DNA of 64,000 nt from Cellulosimicrobium cellulans (GTDB taxonomy: Bacteria; Actinomycetota; Actinomycetes; Actinomycetales; Cellulomonadaceae). Under the pieces are notes generated by a model. That model was not told where the DNA came from. It made no database searches and saw only the letters and a list, made by a program, of their open reading frames with translations. Positions 17,119 to 24,934 of this stretch are shown here, one piece after another. The stretch is taken from positions 930,001 through 994,000 of the forward strand of contig NZ_JAFBCN010000001.1 of the NCBI RefSeq assembly GCF_016907755.1, read 5' to 3'. How positions within the stretch are numbered: the first letter of the stretch is position 1; each line of letters opens with the position of its first letter. A program made the position numbers and the translations under genes.

Positions 17119-18147
17119 GTGGCAGCATCACCCGTCGTGGCAGGTATCGACGACGTCGCCCAGGCCGCCGGGGTGTCCACGGCGACCGTCTCGCGCGCCC
17201 TGCGCGGCCTGCCCAACGTGTCGGAGGCGACGCGCGTGCGGGTGCTCGCGGAGGCGGCGCGGCTCGGGTACGTGCCCACGCCGTCGGCGTCGTCGCTGGC
17301 CACCGGGCGCACCCGCACGATCGGCGTGCTCACCCCGTGGGTCAACCGCTGGTTCTTCGCCAACGTCATCGAGGGCGCCGAGCGCGCGCTGCGGGACCTC
17401 GGCTACGACGTCCTGCTGTACACGTTCGACGTGCGCCGGACCTCGTCCCGCCGCCGGGTCGACCCGAGCGTCCTGCGCCACCGCGTGGACGGGACGCTCG
17501 TCGTCGGTCTGCCGCTCGACGACGACGAGGTGCGCTCGCTCGTCGGGCTCGCCCGGCCGCTCGCGTTCGTCGGGTCGGGCCCGGCGGACCAGGTCACGGT
17601 CCGGCTCGACGACGTCGCGACGGGCCGGGCCGCGACGCGCCACCTGCTCGACCTGGGCCACCGGGTGATCGGCCACGTCACCGGGGTGCCCGACCTCGTG
17701 TCGTCGTGGTCGCCGCCGGTCGAGCGCGCGCGGGGCTACGTGCGTGCGCTGGAGGAGGCGGGCGTCGTCGTCGAGCCCGGCCTCGAGGTGAACGGCGACT
17801 TCGACGTCGCGGGAGGACGTGAGTCCACGGCAGATCTCCTGCGCCGCCGGCCGGACGTGACCGCCGTCTTCGCGGCGTCGGACGAGATGGCCATGGGGGC
17901 GATCCTCGCGGCGCGGGACCTGGGGCTGCGCGTCCCGGAGGACCTCTCGGTCGTCGGGGTGGACGGCCACGACCTCGGGGAGCTCGTCGGCCTGACGACG
18001 ATCGCCCAGGACGCGTACCAGCAGGGGTTCGACGCGGCGCTCCTCCTGCTCGAGATGATCAACGGCGCCCCGGTGCCGGAGAGCATCACCTACCCGACGG
18101 AGCTGGTGCGGCGCGGCTCGACCGCACCCCCGCGCGTCCGCCCGTAG
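17119..18147 (+). CDS. LacI family transcriptional regulator
   Basis: A 342-aa repressor. The N-terminal DNA-binding domain reads IDDVAQAAGVSTATVSRALR with the hinge helix region near ATRVRVLAEAARLGYVP (to about residue 55), then a periplasmic-binding-protein-like effector domain (about 65-335) with AVFAASDEMAMGAILAARD and VGVDGHDLGEL. It probably senses a sugar imported by the ABC genes immediately downstream. GTG 17119 is used; an in-frame GTG six codons later is also possible. A hairpin GGCCACGC-gtggga-GCGTGGCC (18181-18202) follows the stop codon, so the transporter genes probably have their own promoter. Confidence 0.92.
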   Translation: MAASPVVAGIDDVAQAAGVSTATVSRALRGLPNVSEATRVRVLAEAARLGYVPTPSASSLATGRTRTIGVLTPWVNRWFFANVIEGAERALRDLGYDVLLYTFDVRRTSSRRRVDPSVLRHRVDGTLVVGLPLDDDEVRSLVGLARPLAFVGSGPADQVTVRLDDVATGRAATRHLLDLGHRVIGHVTGVPDLVSSWSPPVERARGYVRALEEAGVVVEPGLEVNGDFDVAGGRESTADLLRRRPDVTAVFAASDEMAMGAILAARDLGLRVPEDLSVVGVDGHDLGELVGLTTIAQDAYQQGFDAALLLLEMINGAPVPESITYPTELVRRGSTAPPRVRP

Positions 18148-18180
18148 GTCGCCGGGGCGGCGACTCGTCGAGCGCTCCGG

Positions 18181-18202
18181 GGCCACGCGTGGGAGCGTGG
18201 CC
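18181..18202 (+). terminator. Hairpin after lacI-type gene
   Basis: GGCCACGC (18181-18188) and GCGTGGCC (18195-18202) form a perfect 8-bp stem with a 6-nt loop, 34 nt after the stop codon. Confidence 0.5.
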
Positions 18203-18276
18203 AGGGGAGACGGGCCGAGAGAGCGCGCACCCGGCGCGCGTGACGGAATCGTTACGCAAACTCGCCTCCCCTGTGC

Positions 18277-18305
18277 TTGCGGCAGCGCGATGCAACCGCT
18301 TGCAT
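18277..18305 (+). promoter_or_regulatory. Promoter and LacI operator of the ABC importer operon
   Basis: ATGCAACCGCTTGCAT (18290-18305) is a near-palindrome with TGCAA/TTGCA arms resembling the operator before the regulator gene. A TTGCGG (18277-18282) and TTGCAT (18300-18305) pair is spaced 17 nt, so the operator would overlap the -10. A 106-nt leader with further palindromes leads to the Shine-Dalgarno. Confidence 0.5.
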
Positions 18306-18410
18306 GGTGCCTAGGGCGAGAGCGCACCCGCGCTCGCGACGTCGCGATGCGCCCGGTCCTCACCGGACCGGGGTGACGGCGTCCGTACCCACGACGAGGT
18401 GGAGGCTGAC

Positions 18411-19817
18411 ATGACCAGGACCACGAGGACCAGCGCGGCGCGCCGCCGCACGCTGGTGGTCGCCGCCGGCGGCGCGAGCCTCGCGCTCGTGCTCGCGGCG
18501 TGCAGCGGCGGTGGCGGCGGCGGGGGCGACGACGAGTCGCCCAGCGCCGAGGTGGACTGCGCCGACTACGAGCAGTACGGGGACCTGTCCGGCAAGACCG
18601 TGTCGGTGTACGCGACGATCGTCGACACCGAGGCGGAGCAGCAGCAGGCGTCGTACGAGCCGTTCGAGGAGTGCACGGGCGCCACGATCGAGTACGAGGG
18701 CTCCAAGGAGTTCGAGGCCCAGCTCCCCGTCCGCATCCAGTCCGGCAGCGCGCCGGACATCGCGTACCTGCCCCAGCCCGGCCTCCTGCGCCGGATCGTC
18801 GCCGACTTCCCCGACGCGATCCAGCCGGTCGGCGAGGCGGCGTCCGCGAACGTCGACCAGTACTACACCGAGTCGTGGAAGGACTACGGCACCGTCGACG
18901 GGACGCTGTACGCGACGCCGCTCGGCGCCAACGTCAAGTCGTTCGTCTGGTACTCGCCGTCCATGTTCGAGGAGGCGGGCTACGAGGTTCCCACGACGTG
19001 GGACGAGCTCATGGAGCTCTCGGACCAGATCGTCGCGGACAACCCCGGTGGCGACGTCAAGCCGTGGTGCGCGGGCATCGCGTCCGGCGAGGCGACCGGC
19101 TGGCCGGCCACCGACTGGATGGAGGACGTCGTCCTGCGCACGGCGGGCCCCGAGGTCTACGACCAGTGGGTCAACCACGAGATCCCGTTCAACGACCCGC
19201 AGATCGCCACGGCGCTCGCCACGGTCGGCGACGTGCTGAAGAACGAGGAGTTCGTCAACGGCGGCCTCGGCGACGTGAGCACCATCGCGACGACCGAGTT
19301 CACCGAGGGTGGCTACCCGATCATCGACGGCCTGTGCTACATGCACCGCCAGGCGACGTTCTACCAGGCCAACTGGACGACCCTCGACCCCGACCTGGTG
19401 GTCGCGCCCGACGGTGACGTGTGGGCCTTCTACCTCCCGGGCGAGACCGCGGAGGACAAGCCGCTGCTCGGTGGCGGCGAGTTCGTCGCCGCGTTCAACG
19501 ACCGTCCCGAGGTCCAGGCGTTCCACGCCTACCTGTCGAGCCCCGAGTGGTCCAACGCCAAGGCGAGCGTGACCCCGCAGGGCTGGATCAGCGCGAACAA
19601 CGGCCTCGACCCGGAGCTGCTCCAGTCGCCGATGGACCAGCAGGCGTACGAGCTGCTCACGGACGAGAGCTACACGTTCCGCTTCGACGGCTCGGACATG
19701 ATGCCCGCCGCCGTCGGCGCCGGCTCGTTCTGGACCGAGATGACGGAGTGGATCGCGAGCGACAAGTCCGACGAGGCCGTCCTCGACGCCATCGAGGCGT
19801 CCTGGCCGACGTCCTGA
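18411..19817 (+). CDS. Sugar ABC transporter substrate-binding lipoprotein (alpha-glucoside type)
   Basis: A 468-aa extracytoplasmic lipoprotein of the CUT1 family. The signal peptide has a twin-Arg-like basic start (AARRRTLVVAAGG), a hydrophobic core and the lipobox LVLAAC (Cys near residue 31), followed by a Gly-rich linker. The mature domain has the usual features of solute-binding family 1 proteins, including GSAPDIAYLPQPGLL and GEATGWPATDWMEDVV. Similarity is closest to AglE-like alpha-glucoside binders, so maltose, trehalose or sucrose-like sugars are likely. ATG 18411 has GGAGG 6-10 nt upstream; a GTG four codons earlier overlaps that site and is rejected. Confidence 0.9.
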   Translation: MTRTTRTSAARRRTLVVAAGGASLALVLAACSGGGGGGGDDESPSAEVDCADYEQYGDLSGKTVSVYATIVDTEAEQQQASYEPFEECTGATIEYEGSKEFEAQLPVRIQSGSAPDIAYLPQPGLLRRIVADFPDAIQPVGEAASANVDQYYTESWKDYGTVDGTLYATPLGANVKSFVWYSPSMFEEAGYEVPTTWDELMELSDQIVADNPGGDVKPWCAGIASGEATGWPATDWMEDVVLRTAGPEVYDQWVNHEIPFNDPQIATALATVGDVLKNEEFVNGGLGDVSTIATTEFTEGGYPIIDGLCYMHRQATFYQANWTTLDPDLVVAPDGDVWAFYLPGETAEDKPLLGGGEFVAAFNDRPEVQAFHAYLSSPEWSNAKASVTPQGWISANNGLDPELLQSPMDQQAYELLTDESYTFRFDGSDMMPAAVGAGSFWTEMTEWIASDKSDEAVLDAIEASWPTS

Positions 19818-19826
19818 CCCGCGGGC

Positions 19827-19930
19827 GACCCGGGGCCTGACCGCGCGGCACGCGCCGCGCCGTCCGGCCCCGGGTCGACGCGTCGACCCCGGGGGCGGGT
19901 CGTCCGGGGGGCCGATCCCCGGACGACCCG
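19827..19930 (+). terminator. Array of hairpins between binding-protein and permease genes
   Basis: Three structures are stacked after the binding-protein stop: GACCCGGGGCC (19827-19837) with GGCCCCGGGTC (19866-19876), enclosing GCGCGGC-acgc-GCCGCGC (19843-19860); and CGGGTCGTCCGGGG (19896-19909) with its exact complement (19917-19930). Such elements usually stabilise the upstream mRNA and reduce readthrough, giving more binding protein than permease. Confidence 0.65.
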
Positions 19931-19999
19931 TCCTCGGGCCGTCCCCGCCGCACACCACGTCGTCACCCGGCCGCCGCCGGCCACCTCAGGAGCTCTCAC

Positions 20000-20983
20000 A
20001 TGGACTGGTTGCTCGAACCCGCCGGGACGGGGGGCAAGCTCGCGGTGATGGTCGTCGCGATCCTGCTCTTCGTCGTCGTCATGGGCCTGATCCTCTTCCT
20101 CGTCGACCGACCGCGGCGCGTGCCGGGGTGGGTCGTCGCGATCGCCTTCGCCGGGCCCGCGATCGTCATGCTCGCTTTCGGCCTGCTCTACCCGGGCCTG
20201 CGCACGATCCGGGACTCGTTCTACAACCGCACGGGCTCCGCGTTCGTCGGGCTCGACAACTACGTCACGGCGTTCACGCGGGACGAGTTCCAGATCGTCC
20301 TGCGCAACACCGCGATCTGGGTGATCGTCGTCCCGCTCGTCTCGACCTTCCTCGGTCTCGTCTACGCGGTGGTCGTCGACCGGTCCCGGTTCGAGAAGTT
20401 CGCCAAGACCCTGATCTTCCTGCCCATGGCGATCTCCATGGTCGGCGCGGGGATCATCTGGAAGTTCATGTACGAGTACAAGCCGGCGAGCCAGCCGCAG
20501 ATCGGCCTGTTCAACCAGGTGCTCGTCTGGCTCGGCCTGGAGCCGCAGCAGTTCCTGCTCAGCGCCCCGGCGAACACGTTCTTCCTCATCCTCGTCATGA
20601 TCTGGATCCAGGCCGGGTTCGCGATGACGATCCTCGCCGCCGCGATCCGCGCCATCCCGGACGACATCGTCGAGGCCGCCCGGCTCGACGGCGTCGGCGG
20701 CATGCGGATGTTCCGCTACATCACGGTGCCGAGCATCCGGCCCGCCCTCGTGGTCGTCCTCACGACGATCGCGATCGGCACGCTCAAGGTCTTCGACATC
20801 GTCCGCACCATGACCGGCGGCCGCTTCGAGACGTCGGTCGTGGCCAACGAGTTCTACACGCAGGCGCTCCGGCAGGGCGAGCAGGGGCTCGGGGCCGCGC
20901 TCGCGGTCATCCTGTTCGTCCTGGTCATCCCGATCATCGTGTACAACGTGCGGCAGCTGAAGCAGGCGGAGGAGATCCGATGA
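20000..20983 (+). CDS. Sugar ABC transporter permease (AglF/MalF type)
   Basis: A 327-aa integral membrane protein. An extra N-terminal helix (residues 14-36) precedes the core of six helices, as in AglF-like permeases. The cytoplasmic EAA loop that contacts the ATPase is IVEAARLDGVGGMRMFRYIT (about residues 225-245). ATG 20000 lies 6 nt after an AGGAG Shine-Dalgarno. It overlaps the next permease gene by ATGA, so the two are coupled. No ATPase gene follows, so an unlinked MsiK-like ATPase is presumably used. Confidence 0.92.
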   Translation: MDWLLEPAGTGGKLAVMVVAILLFVVVMGLILFLVDRPRRVPGWVVAIAFAGPAIVMLAFGLLYPGLRTIRDSFYNRTGSAFVGLDNYVTAFTRDEFQIVLRNTAIWVIVVPLVSTFLGLVYAVVVDRSRFEKFAKTLIFLPMAISMVGAGIIWKFMYEYKPASQPQIGLFNQVLVWLGLEPQQFLLSAPANTFFLILVMIWIQAGFAMTILAAAIRAIPDDIVEAARLDGVGGMRMFRYITVPSIRPALVVVLTTIAIGTLKVFDIVRTMTGGRFETSVVANEFYTQALRQGEQGLGAALAVILFVLVIPIIVYNVRQLKQAEEIR

Positions 20984-21930
20984 GCACCCCACTGTCCGCC
21001 TCCGTCCCGGACGCCCCGCTCGTCGACGAGACCGCCGAGGAGGGCAGCGGCAAGGGCATCGTCGCGGGCCTCGACGACCGCGCGGGGAAGGTGCGGCGCA
21101 AGGTCTCGTCGCGACCGGCGTCGATCATCGCGATCGTCCTGGCGGTCCTCTGGACCATCCCGACGTTCGGGCTCCTCGTCACCTCGTTCCGCCCGCCGCG
21201 CGAGATCCGGCGGTCGGGCTGGTGGGAGGCGTTCGCTAACCCCGAGTTCACGATCGACAACTACACCGACGCGCTGTTCGGCGGGTCGACGAGCTTCGCG
21301 ACGTACTTCGTCAACTCCCTCGTCATCACGCTGCCCGCCGTGATCATCCCCATCACGCTCGCGTCGCTCGCGGCCTACGCGTTCGCGTGGGTGGACTTCA
21401 AGGGCCGCAACCTGCTGTTCGTCGCCGTGTTCGCGCTGCAGATCGTGCCCATCCAGGTCACGCTCGTCCCGCTGCTCACGCAGTACGTCGACTGGGGGAT
21501 CGACGGGTCGTTCTGGCCCGTGTGGCTGTCGCACTCGATCTTCGCGCTGCCGCTGGCGATCTTCCTGCTGCACAACTTCATGAAGGACATCCCGCGCGAG
21601 CTGGTCGAGGCGGCCCGCGTCGACGGCGCCGGGCACGTGAAGATCTTCTTCCAGGTGCTCATGCCGCTGCTGGTGCCCGCGATCGCGGCCTTCGGGATCT
21701 TCCAGTTCCTCTGGGTCTGGAACGACCTGCTCGTCGCCCTGACGTTCGCGTCCGGCCAGGACACCGCGCCCATCACGGTGCGCCTCGCCGAGCTGTCCGG
21801 CTCGCGCGGCGCGAGCTGGCACCTGCTGCCGGCGGGTGCGTTCATCTCGATGATCGTCCCCGTGGCCGTGTTCCTCGCGCTCCAGCGGTACTTCGTGCGC
21901 GGGCTCCTCGCGGGTTCGGTCAAGGGCTGA
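20980..21930 (+). CDS. Sugar ABC transporter permease (AglG/MalG type)
   Basis: A 316-aa inner-membrane protein with six helices after a hydrophilic N-terminus of about 45 residues. The EAA loop is ELVEAARVDGAGHVKIFFQV, and the C-terminus RYFVRGLLAGSVKG is the standard MalG-class ending. The start ATG overlaps the previous stop (ATGA) and has GGAGGAGATCC just upstream. It closes the LacI-controlled importer operon; a 21-bp terminator follows 15 nt after the stop codon. Confidence 0.93.
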   Translation: MSTPLSASVPDAPLVDETAEEGSGKGIVAGLDDRAGKVRRKVSSRPASIIAIVLAVLWTIPTFGLLVTSFRPPREIRRSGWWEAFANPEFTIDNYTDALFGGSTSFATYFVNSLVITLPAVIIPITLASLAAYAFAWVDFKGRNLLFVAVFALQIVPIQVTLVPLLTQYVDWGIDGSFWPVWLSHSIFALPLAIFLLHNFMKDIPRELVEAARVDGAGHVKIFFQVLMPLLVPAIAAFGIFQFLWVWNDLLVALTFASGQDTAPITVRLAELSGSRGASWHLLPAGAFISMIVPVAVFLALQRYFVRGLLAGSVKG

Positions 21931-21945
21931 CACCCGTCCCGCCGA

Positions 21946-21995
21946 GCATGCGGCTGCGGCCCGTCCCGCGCGTCGGACGGGCCGCAGCCGCATGC
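21946..21995 (+). terminator. 21-bp perfect terminator hairpin
   Basis: The arm 21946-21966 (starts GCATGCGGCTGC) is exactly complementary to 21975-21995, with an 8-nt loop. It ends the ABC importer operon. There is no T-run. The TAGAGT box of the next gene follows 18 nt later. Confidence 0.8.
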
Positions 21996-22025
21996 GCGAC
22001 GGGTGCCGGCGCCTAGAGTCGTCGG

Positions 22026-22952
22026 GTGAACCGTCGCCCTGCCGCCCTTCTCGACCGGGTTCCGGTTCCGGCGCTCTTCGTCGTCTCGGGGCTGACGCAG
22101 TACCTGGGCGCGGCGATCGCCGTCGGGCTGTTCGCCGTGGCGGGCGCGATCGAGATCGGGTGGCTGCGCATCGCGGCGTCCGCGGTGCTGCTCCTCGCGT
22201 GGCGCCGCCCGTGGCGTCACCGGTGGACCCGGCACGACCTCGTGTGGGTGGCCGTCTTCGGTGTCGCGCTCGCCGCGATGAACCTCGCGTTCTACGTCGC
22301 GATCGACCACCTGCCGCTCGGGACGGCGGTCGCGATCGAGTTCCTCGGCCCCGTCGCGGTGGCCGCGATCACGGGCAGGGGGTGGCGCGAGCGGGGCGCG
22401 ATCGCGGTCGCGGCGGCGGGCGTCGTGCTGCTCGCCGGGGTGACGATCGAGTCCGACCTCCCGCGCGCGGACGCCGTGGTCGGCCTGACCGCGATCGGCG
22501 TCGCGGCCGCGTGCTGGGCGGCGTACATCCTGCTCGGCCGGCGCGTGGCCGTGTCAGGGTCGGGGGTCACCTCGCTCGCTGTCGCGATGACCGTGGGCGC
22601 GGTCGTGTTCGCGCCCTTCCTCGCGCGTGACGCCCTGCCGGTCCTCGGCGACTGGCGGCACGTCGCGGCCGTCGCGGGGATCGCGCTCTTCTCCTCCGTC
22701 GTGCCCTACGCGCTCGAGCAGGTCATCCTGCGTCGCGTGAGCGCGGCGACGTTCTCCGTGCTCCTCGCCCTGCTCCCGGCGTCCGCCGCGGTCGTGGGCG
22801 CCGTCGTGCTGCATCAGGTACCCACGGTCCCCGAGCTGGTCGGCCTCCTCCTCGTGTCCGGGGCCATCGCGATGACCGCGGCGCGACCGCGCGGCCGCGC
22901 CGACGGGACGCCGCCCGGGGACGACGTCCCGCTCGACCCACCTCCGGCCTGA
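22026..22952 (+). CDS. EamA/RhtA-like transporter
   Basis: A 308-aa, ten-helix protein of the drug/metabolite transporter superfamily with two EamA repeats (about residues 10-140 and 155-285). The loop FYVAIDHLPLGTAVAIEFLGP in repeat 1 and LFSSVVPYALEQVILRRVS in repeat 2 are characteristic of RhtA-type threonine/homoserine exporters; the real substrate is unknown. GTG 22026 follows TAGAGT (22014-22019) by 6 nt, suggesting a leaderless transcript. The C-terminus is Gly/Asp/Pro-rich and cytoplasmic. The gene is convergent with the proteasome activator gene. Confidence 0.88.
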   Translation: MNRRPAALLDRVPVPALFVVSGLTQYLGAAIAVGLFAVAGAIEIGWLRIAASAVLLLAWRRPWRHRWTRHDLVWVAVFGVALAAMNLAFYVAIDHLPLGTAVAIEFLGPVAVAAITGRGWRERGAIAVAAAGVVLLAGVTIESDLPRADAVVGLTAIGVAAACWAAYILLGRRVAVSGSGVTSLAVAMTVGAVVFAPFLARDALPVLGDWRHVAAVAGIALFSSVVPYALEQVILRRVSAATFSVLLALLPASAAVVGAVVLHQVPTVPELVGLLLVSGAIAMTAARPRGRADGTPPGDDVPLDPPPA

Positions 22953-22980
22953 CGAGCGCCGCGCCAGGGACGTCGTCCCC
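22917..22980. terminator. Inverted repeat between convergent genes
   Basis: GGGGACGACGTCCC (22917-22930, inside the last codons of the transporter gene) is exactly complementary to GGGACGTCGTCCCC (22967-22980). The 36-nt loop is long for a terminator, but its position between convergent genes favours that role. Confidence 0.4.
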
Positions 22981-23006
22981 GGGACCGGCGGGCCCGCACG
23001 GGGCCG

Positions 23007-23654
23007 TCAGAGGTACTGGCCCGGCGACGGCCGCCCGTCGTGCTCGTCGGGACGCCCGCCGGGCTGTCCCGGGACGCCGCCGGGGCCCCCGGGACCCATG
23101 GGCGGCAACGAGCCGGGCGGCAGCGCGCGGCGGATCTGCGAGAGCTGCGCCTGCGCGGCCATCTGCTGGGCGACGAGCGCCGTCTGGATGCCGTGGAACA
23201 GGCCCTCCAGCCAGCCGACGAGCTGGGCCTGGGCGACGCGCAGCTCCGCGTCCGTGGGGACGGTGTCGTCCGAGAACGGCAGCGTGATGCGGTGCAGCTC
23301 CGCCACCAGGTCGGGCGACAGGCCCTCCTCGAGCTCGGTGAGCGAGCGCTCGTGGATCTCGGCGAGGCGCGACCGCGCCGCCTCGTCGAGCGGGGCGTCC
23401 CGGACCTCGTCGAGGAGCTTCTTGATCATGCCGCCGATGCGCATCACCTTGGCCGGCTCCTCGATGACTGTCGCCGGGTTGCGGTCGGGGTCGGTCGAGT
23501 CGTCGCTCTCGACGACGCTCACCCCCGTCCCGTCCGGCATCACGACCGTGGCACGAGCGGGCTCGTCGGTGTCGTCGACGGCGTCCTCCGCGCCGGTCTC
23601 GGGCTCGGGGGCGGTGGGCTCGTCGGGGCGAGGGTCGCGCGGTTCGTCAGCCAT
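23007..23654 (-). CDS. bpa: Bacterial proteasome activator
   Basis: A 215-aa protein of the Bpa/PafE family: ring-forming, ATP-independent activators that open the 20S proteasome gate. The helical core runs from about residue 60 to 165 (MRIGGMIKKLLDEVRDAPLD, then AQLVGWLEGLFHGIQTALVA). A Pro/Gly-rich linker leads to the C-terminal GQYL, the activator motif that docks into the proteasome alpha-ring. The N-terminus is acidic and disordered. ATG 23654 follows a minus-strand AAGACT box by 6 nt. It implies that the organism has a 20S proteasome, which is not in this window. Confidence 0.95.
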   Translation of the reverse strand: MADEPRDPRPDEPTAPEPETGAEDAVDDTDEPARATVVMPDGTGVSVVESDDSTDPDRNPATVIEEPAKVMRIGGMIKKLLDEVRDAPLDEAARSRLAEIHERSLTELEEGLSPDLVAELHRITLPFSDDTVPTDAELRVAQAQLVGWLEGLFHGIQTALVAQQMAAQAQLSQIRRALPPGSLPPMGPGGPGGVPGQPGGRPDEHDGRPSPGQYL

Positions 23655-23737
23655 GGGTCCAGTCTTGCGCGCGGCGCCCACGCGCGCACCGACGGCGCGC
23701 GATCCCCTGTGCGGTCGTCGGTCGTCGGCGGCCGTGG

Positions 23738-24715
23738 TCAGGGGACGAGGAGCACCTTGCCGAAGACCTCGCCCGAGTCGAGCAGCTCGTGCGCCCGCGC
23801 GGCCTCCTCGAGCGGGAGGCGCGCGTGCACGACCGGGCGCACGCGCCCGTCCTCCACCATCGGCCAGACGTGCGTGAGGACCTCGTGCACGATCCGCGCC
23901 TTCTCGGCCGGGGGCCGCGCCCGCAGCGTCGTCCCGGCCACCGTGGCGCGCCGGGCGAGGAGGACGCCCAGGTCGAGCTCCGCGCGTCGTCCCTTCTGCA
24001 TGCCGATGACCACCAGGCGCCCGCCCGTGGCGAGCACCTCGAGGTTGCGCGTCAGGTAGGCGGCGCCGACGACGTCGAGCACGACGTCCGCACCGTGCCC
24101 GCCGGAGGCGTCCCGCACCGCGGCGACGAAGTCCTCCTCACGGTGGTCGACGGCGATGCTCGCCCCGAGCGCGAGGCACCGGTCGGCCCGGTCGCGCCCG
24201 CCGGCCGTGACGGCCACGCGGGCGCCGAGCGCGGCGCCGACCTGCACGGCGATCGTCCCGACGCCGCCCGACCCGCCGTGCACGAGCAGCCACTCGCCCG
24301 GGGCCAGGCGCCCGACGTCGACGACGTTGCTCCACACCGTGCAGACCGCCTCGGGAAGCGCGGCGGCGTCCACGAGGTCCACGCCGTCGGGGACGGGCAG
24401 CACCTGGGTCGACCGCACGCGCACCTGCTCCGCGTACCCGCCGCCGTCGAGCAGCGCGACCACGCGGTCACCCACGGACCACCCCGTCACGGACTCGCCG
24501 ACGGCCGCGACCGTGCCCGAGACCTCCAGGCCGGGCCAGTCCGGTGCGCCCGGGGGAGGCGGGTACGATCCGGCGCGTTGTAGCAGGTCAGCGCGGTTCA
24601 CGCCAGCGGAAGCGACGTGGACCACGAGCTCGTCCGGGCCGGGGGTCTGGTCAGGGAGCGCAGAAACCGTTAGTTTCTCAGGGCCACCGGGGCCCGATAT
24701 CGTGACGCCTCGCAC
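23738..24715 (-). CDS. Zinc-independent quinone oxidoreductase (MDR family)
   Basis: A 325-aa NAD(P)H-dependent reductase of the medium-chain dehydrogenase superfamily, close to PIG3-type NADPH:quinone oxidoreductases. The N-terminal GroES-like domain contains GVNRADLLQRAGSYPPPPG, and the Rossmann fold has LLVHGGSGGVGTIAVQVG (about residues 140-157). The zinc-binding Cys/His set of alcohol dehydrogenases is absent. GTG 24715 is supported by a minus-strand TAGTCT box (24728-24723) ending 7 nt upstream; the open frame continues far upstream inside the opposite-strand kinase gene but that part is a shadow. Confidence 0.9.
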   Translation of the reverse strand: MRGVTISGPGGPEKLTVSALPDQTPGPDELVVHVASAGVNRADLLQRAGSYPPPPGAPDWPGLEVSGTVAAVGESVTGWSVGDRVVALLDGGGYAEQVRVRSTQVLPVPDGVDLVDAAALPEAVCTVWSNVVDVGRLAPGEWLLVHGGSGGVGTIAVQVGAALGARVAVTAGGRDRADRCLALGASIAVDHREEDFVAAVRDASGGHGADVVLDVVGAAYLTRNLEVLATGGRLVVIGMQKGRRAELDLGVLLARRATVAGTTLRARPPAEKARIVHEVLTHVWPMVEDGRVRPVVHARLPLEEAARAHELLDSGEVFGKVLLVP

Positions 24716-24934
24716 ATCGCCGAGACTACGCGGACGGCCCGGGAGGCGCCGGTTCGCCGACGGGGCGTCGCGGGGGCGGGACGAAAGTTCACGCTCCTCG
24801 CGGATTAGGTGTCCGGGGGATGTGCACCGATAGTTAGTACGCACGACCGGGGAGCGGAGCCCGGGAGGCGCCGCTGCCACGCGGGCCGACCGCGCCGCCG
24901 AACGGGTGGACCAGGGTGATGGAGGCAGGTTCGT

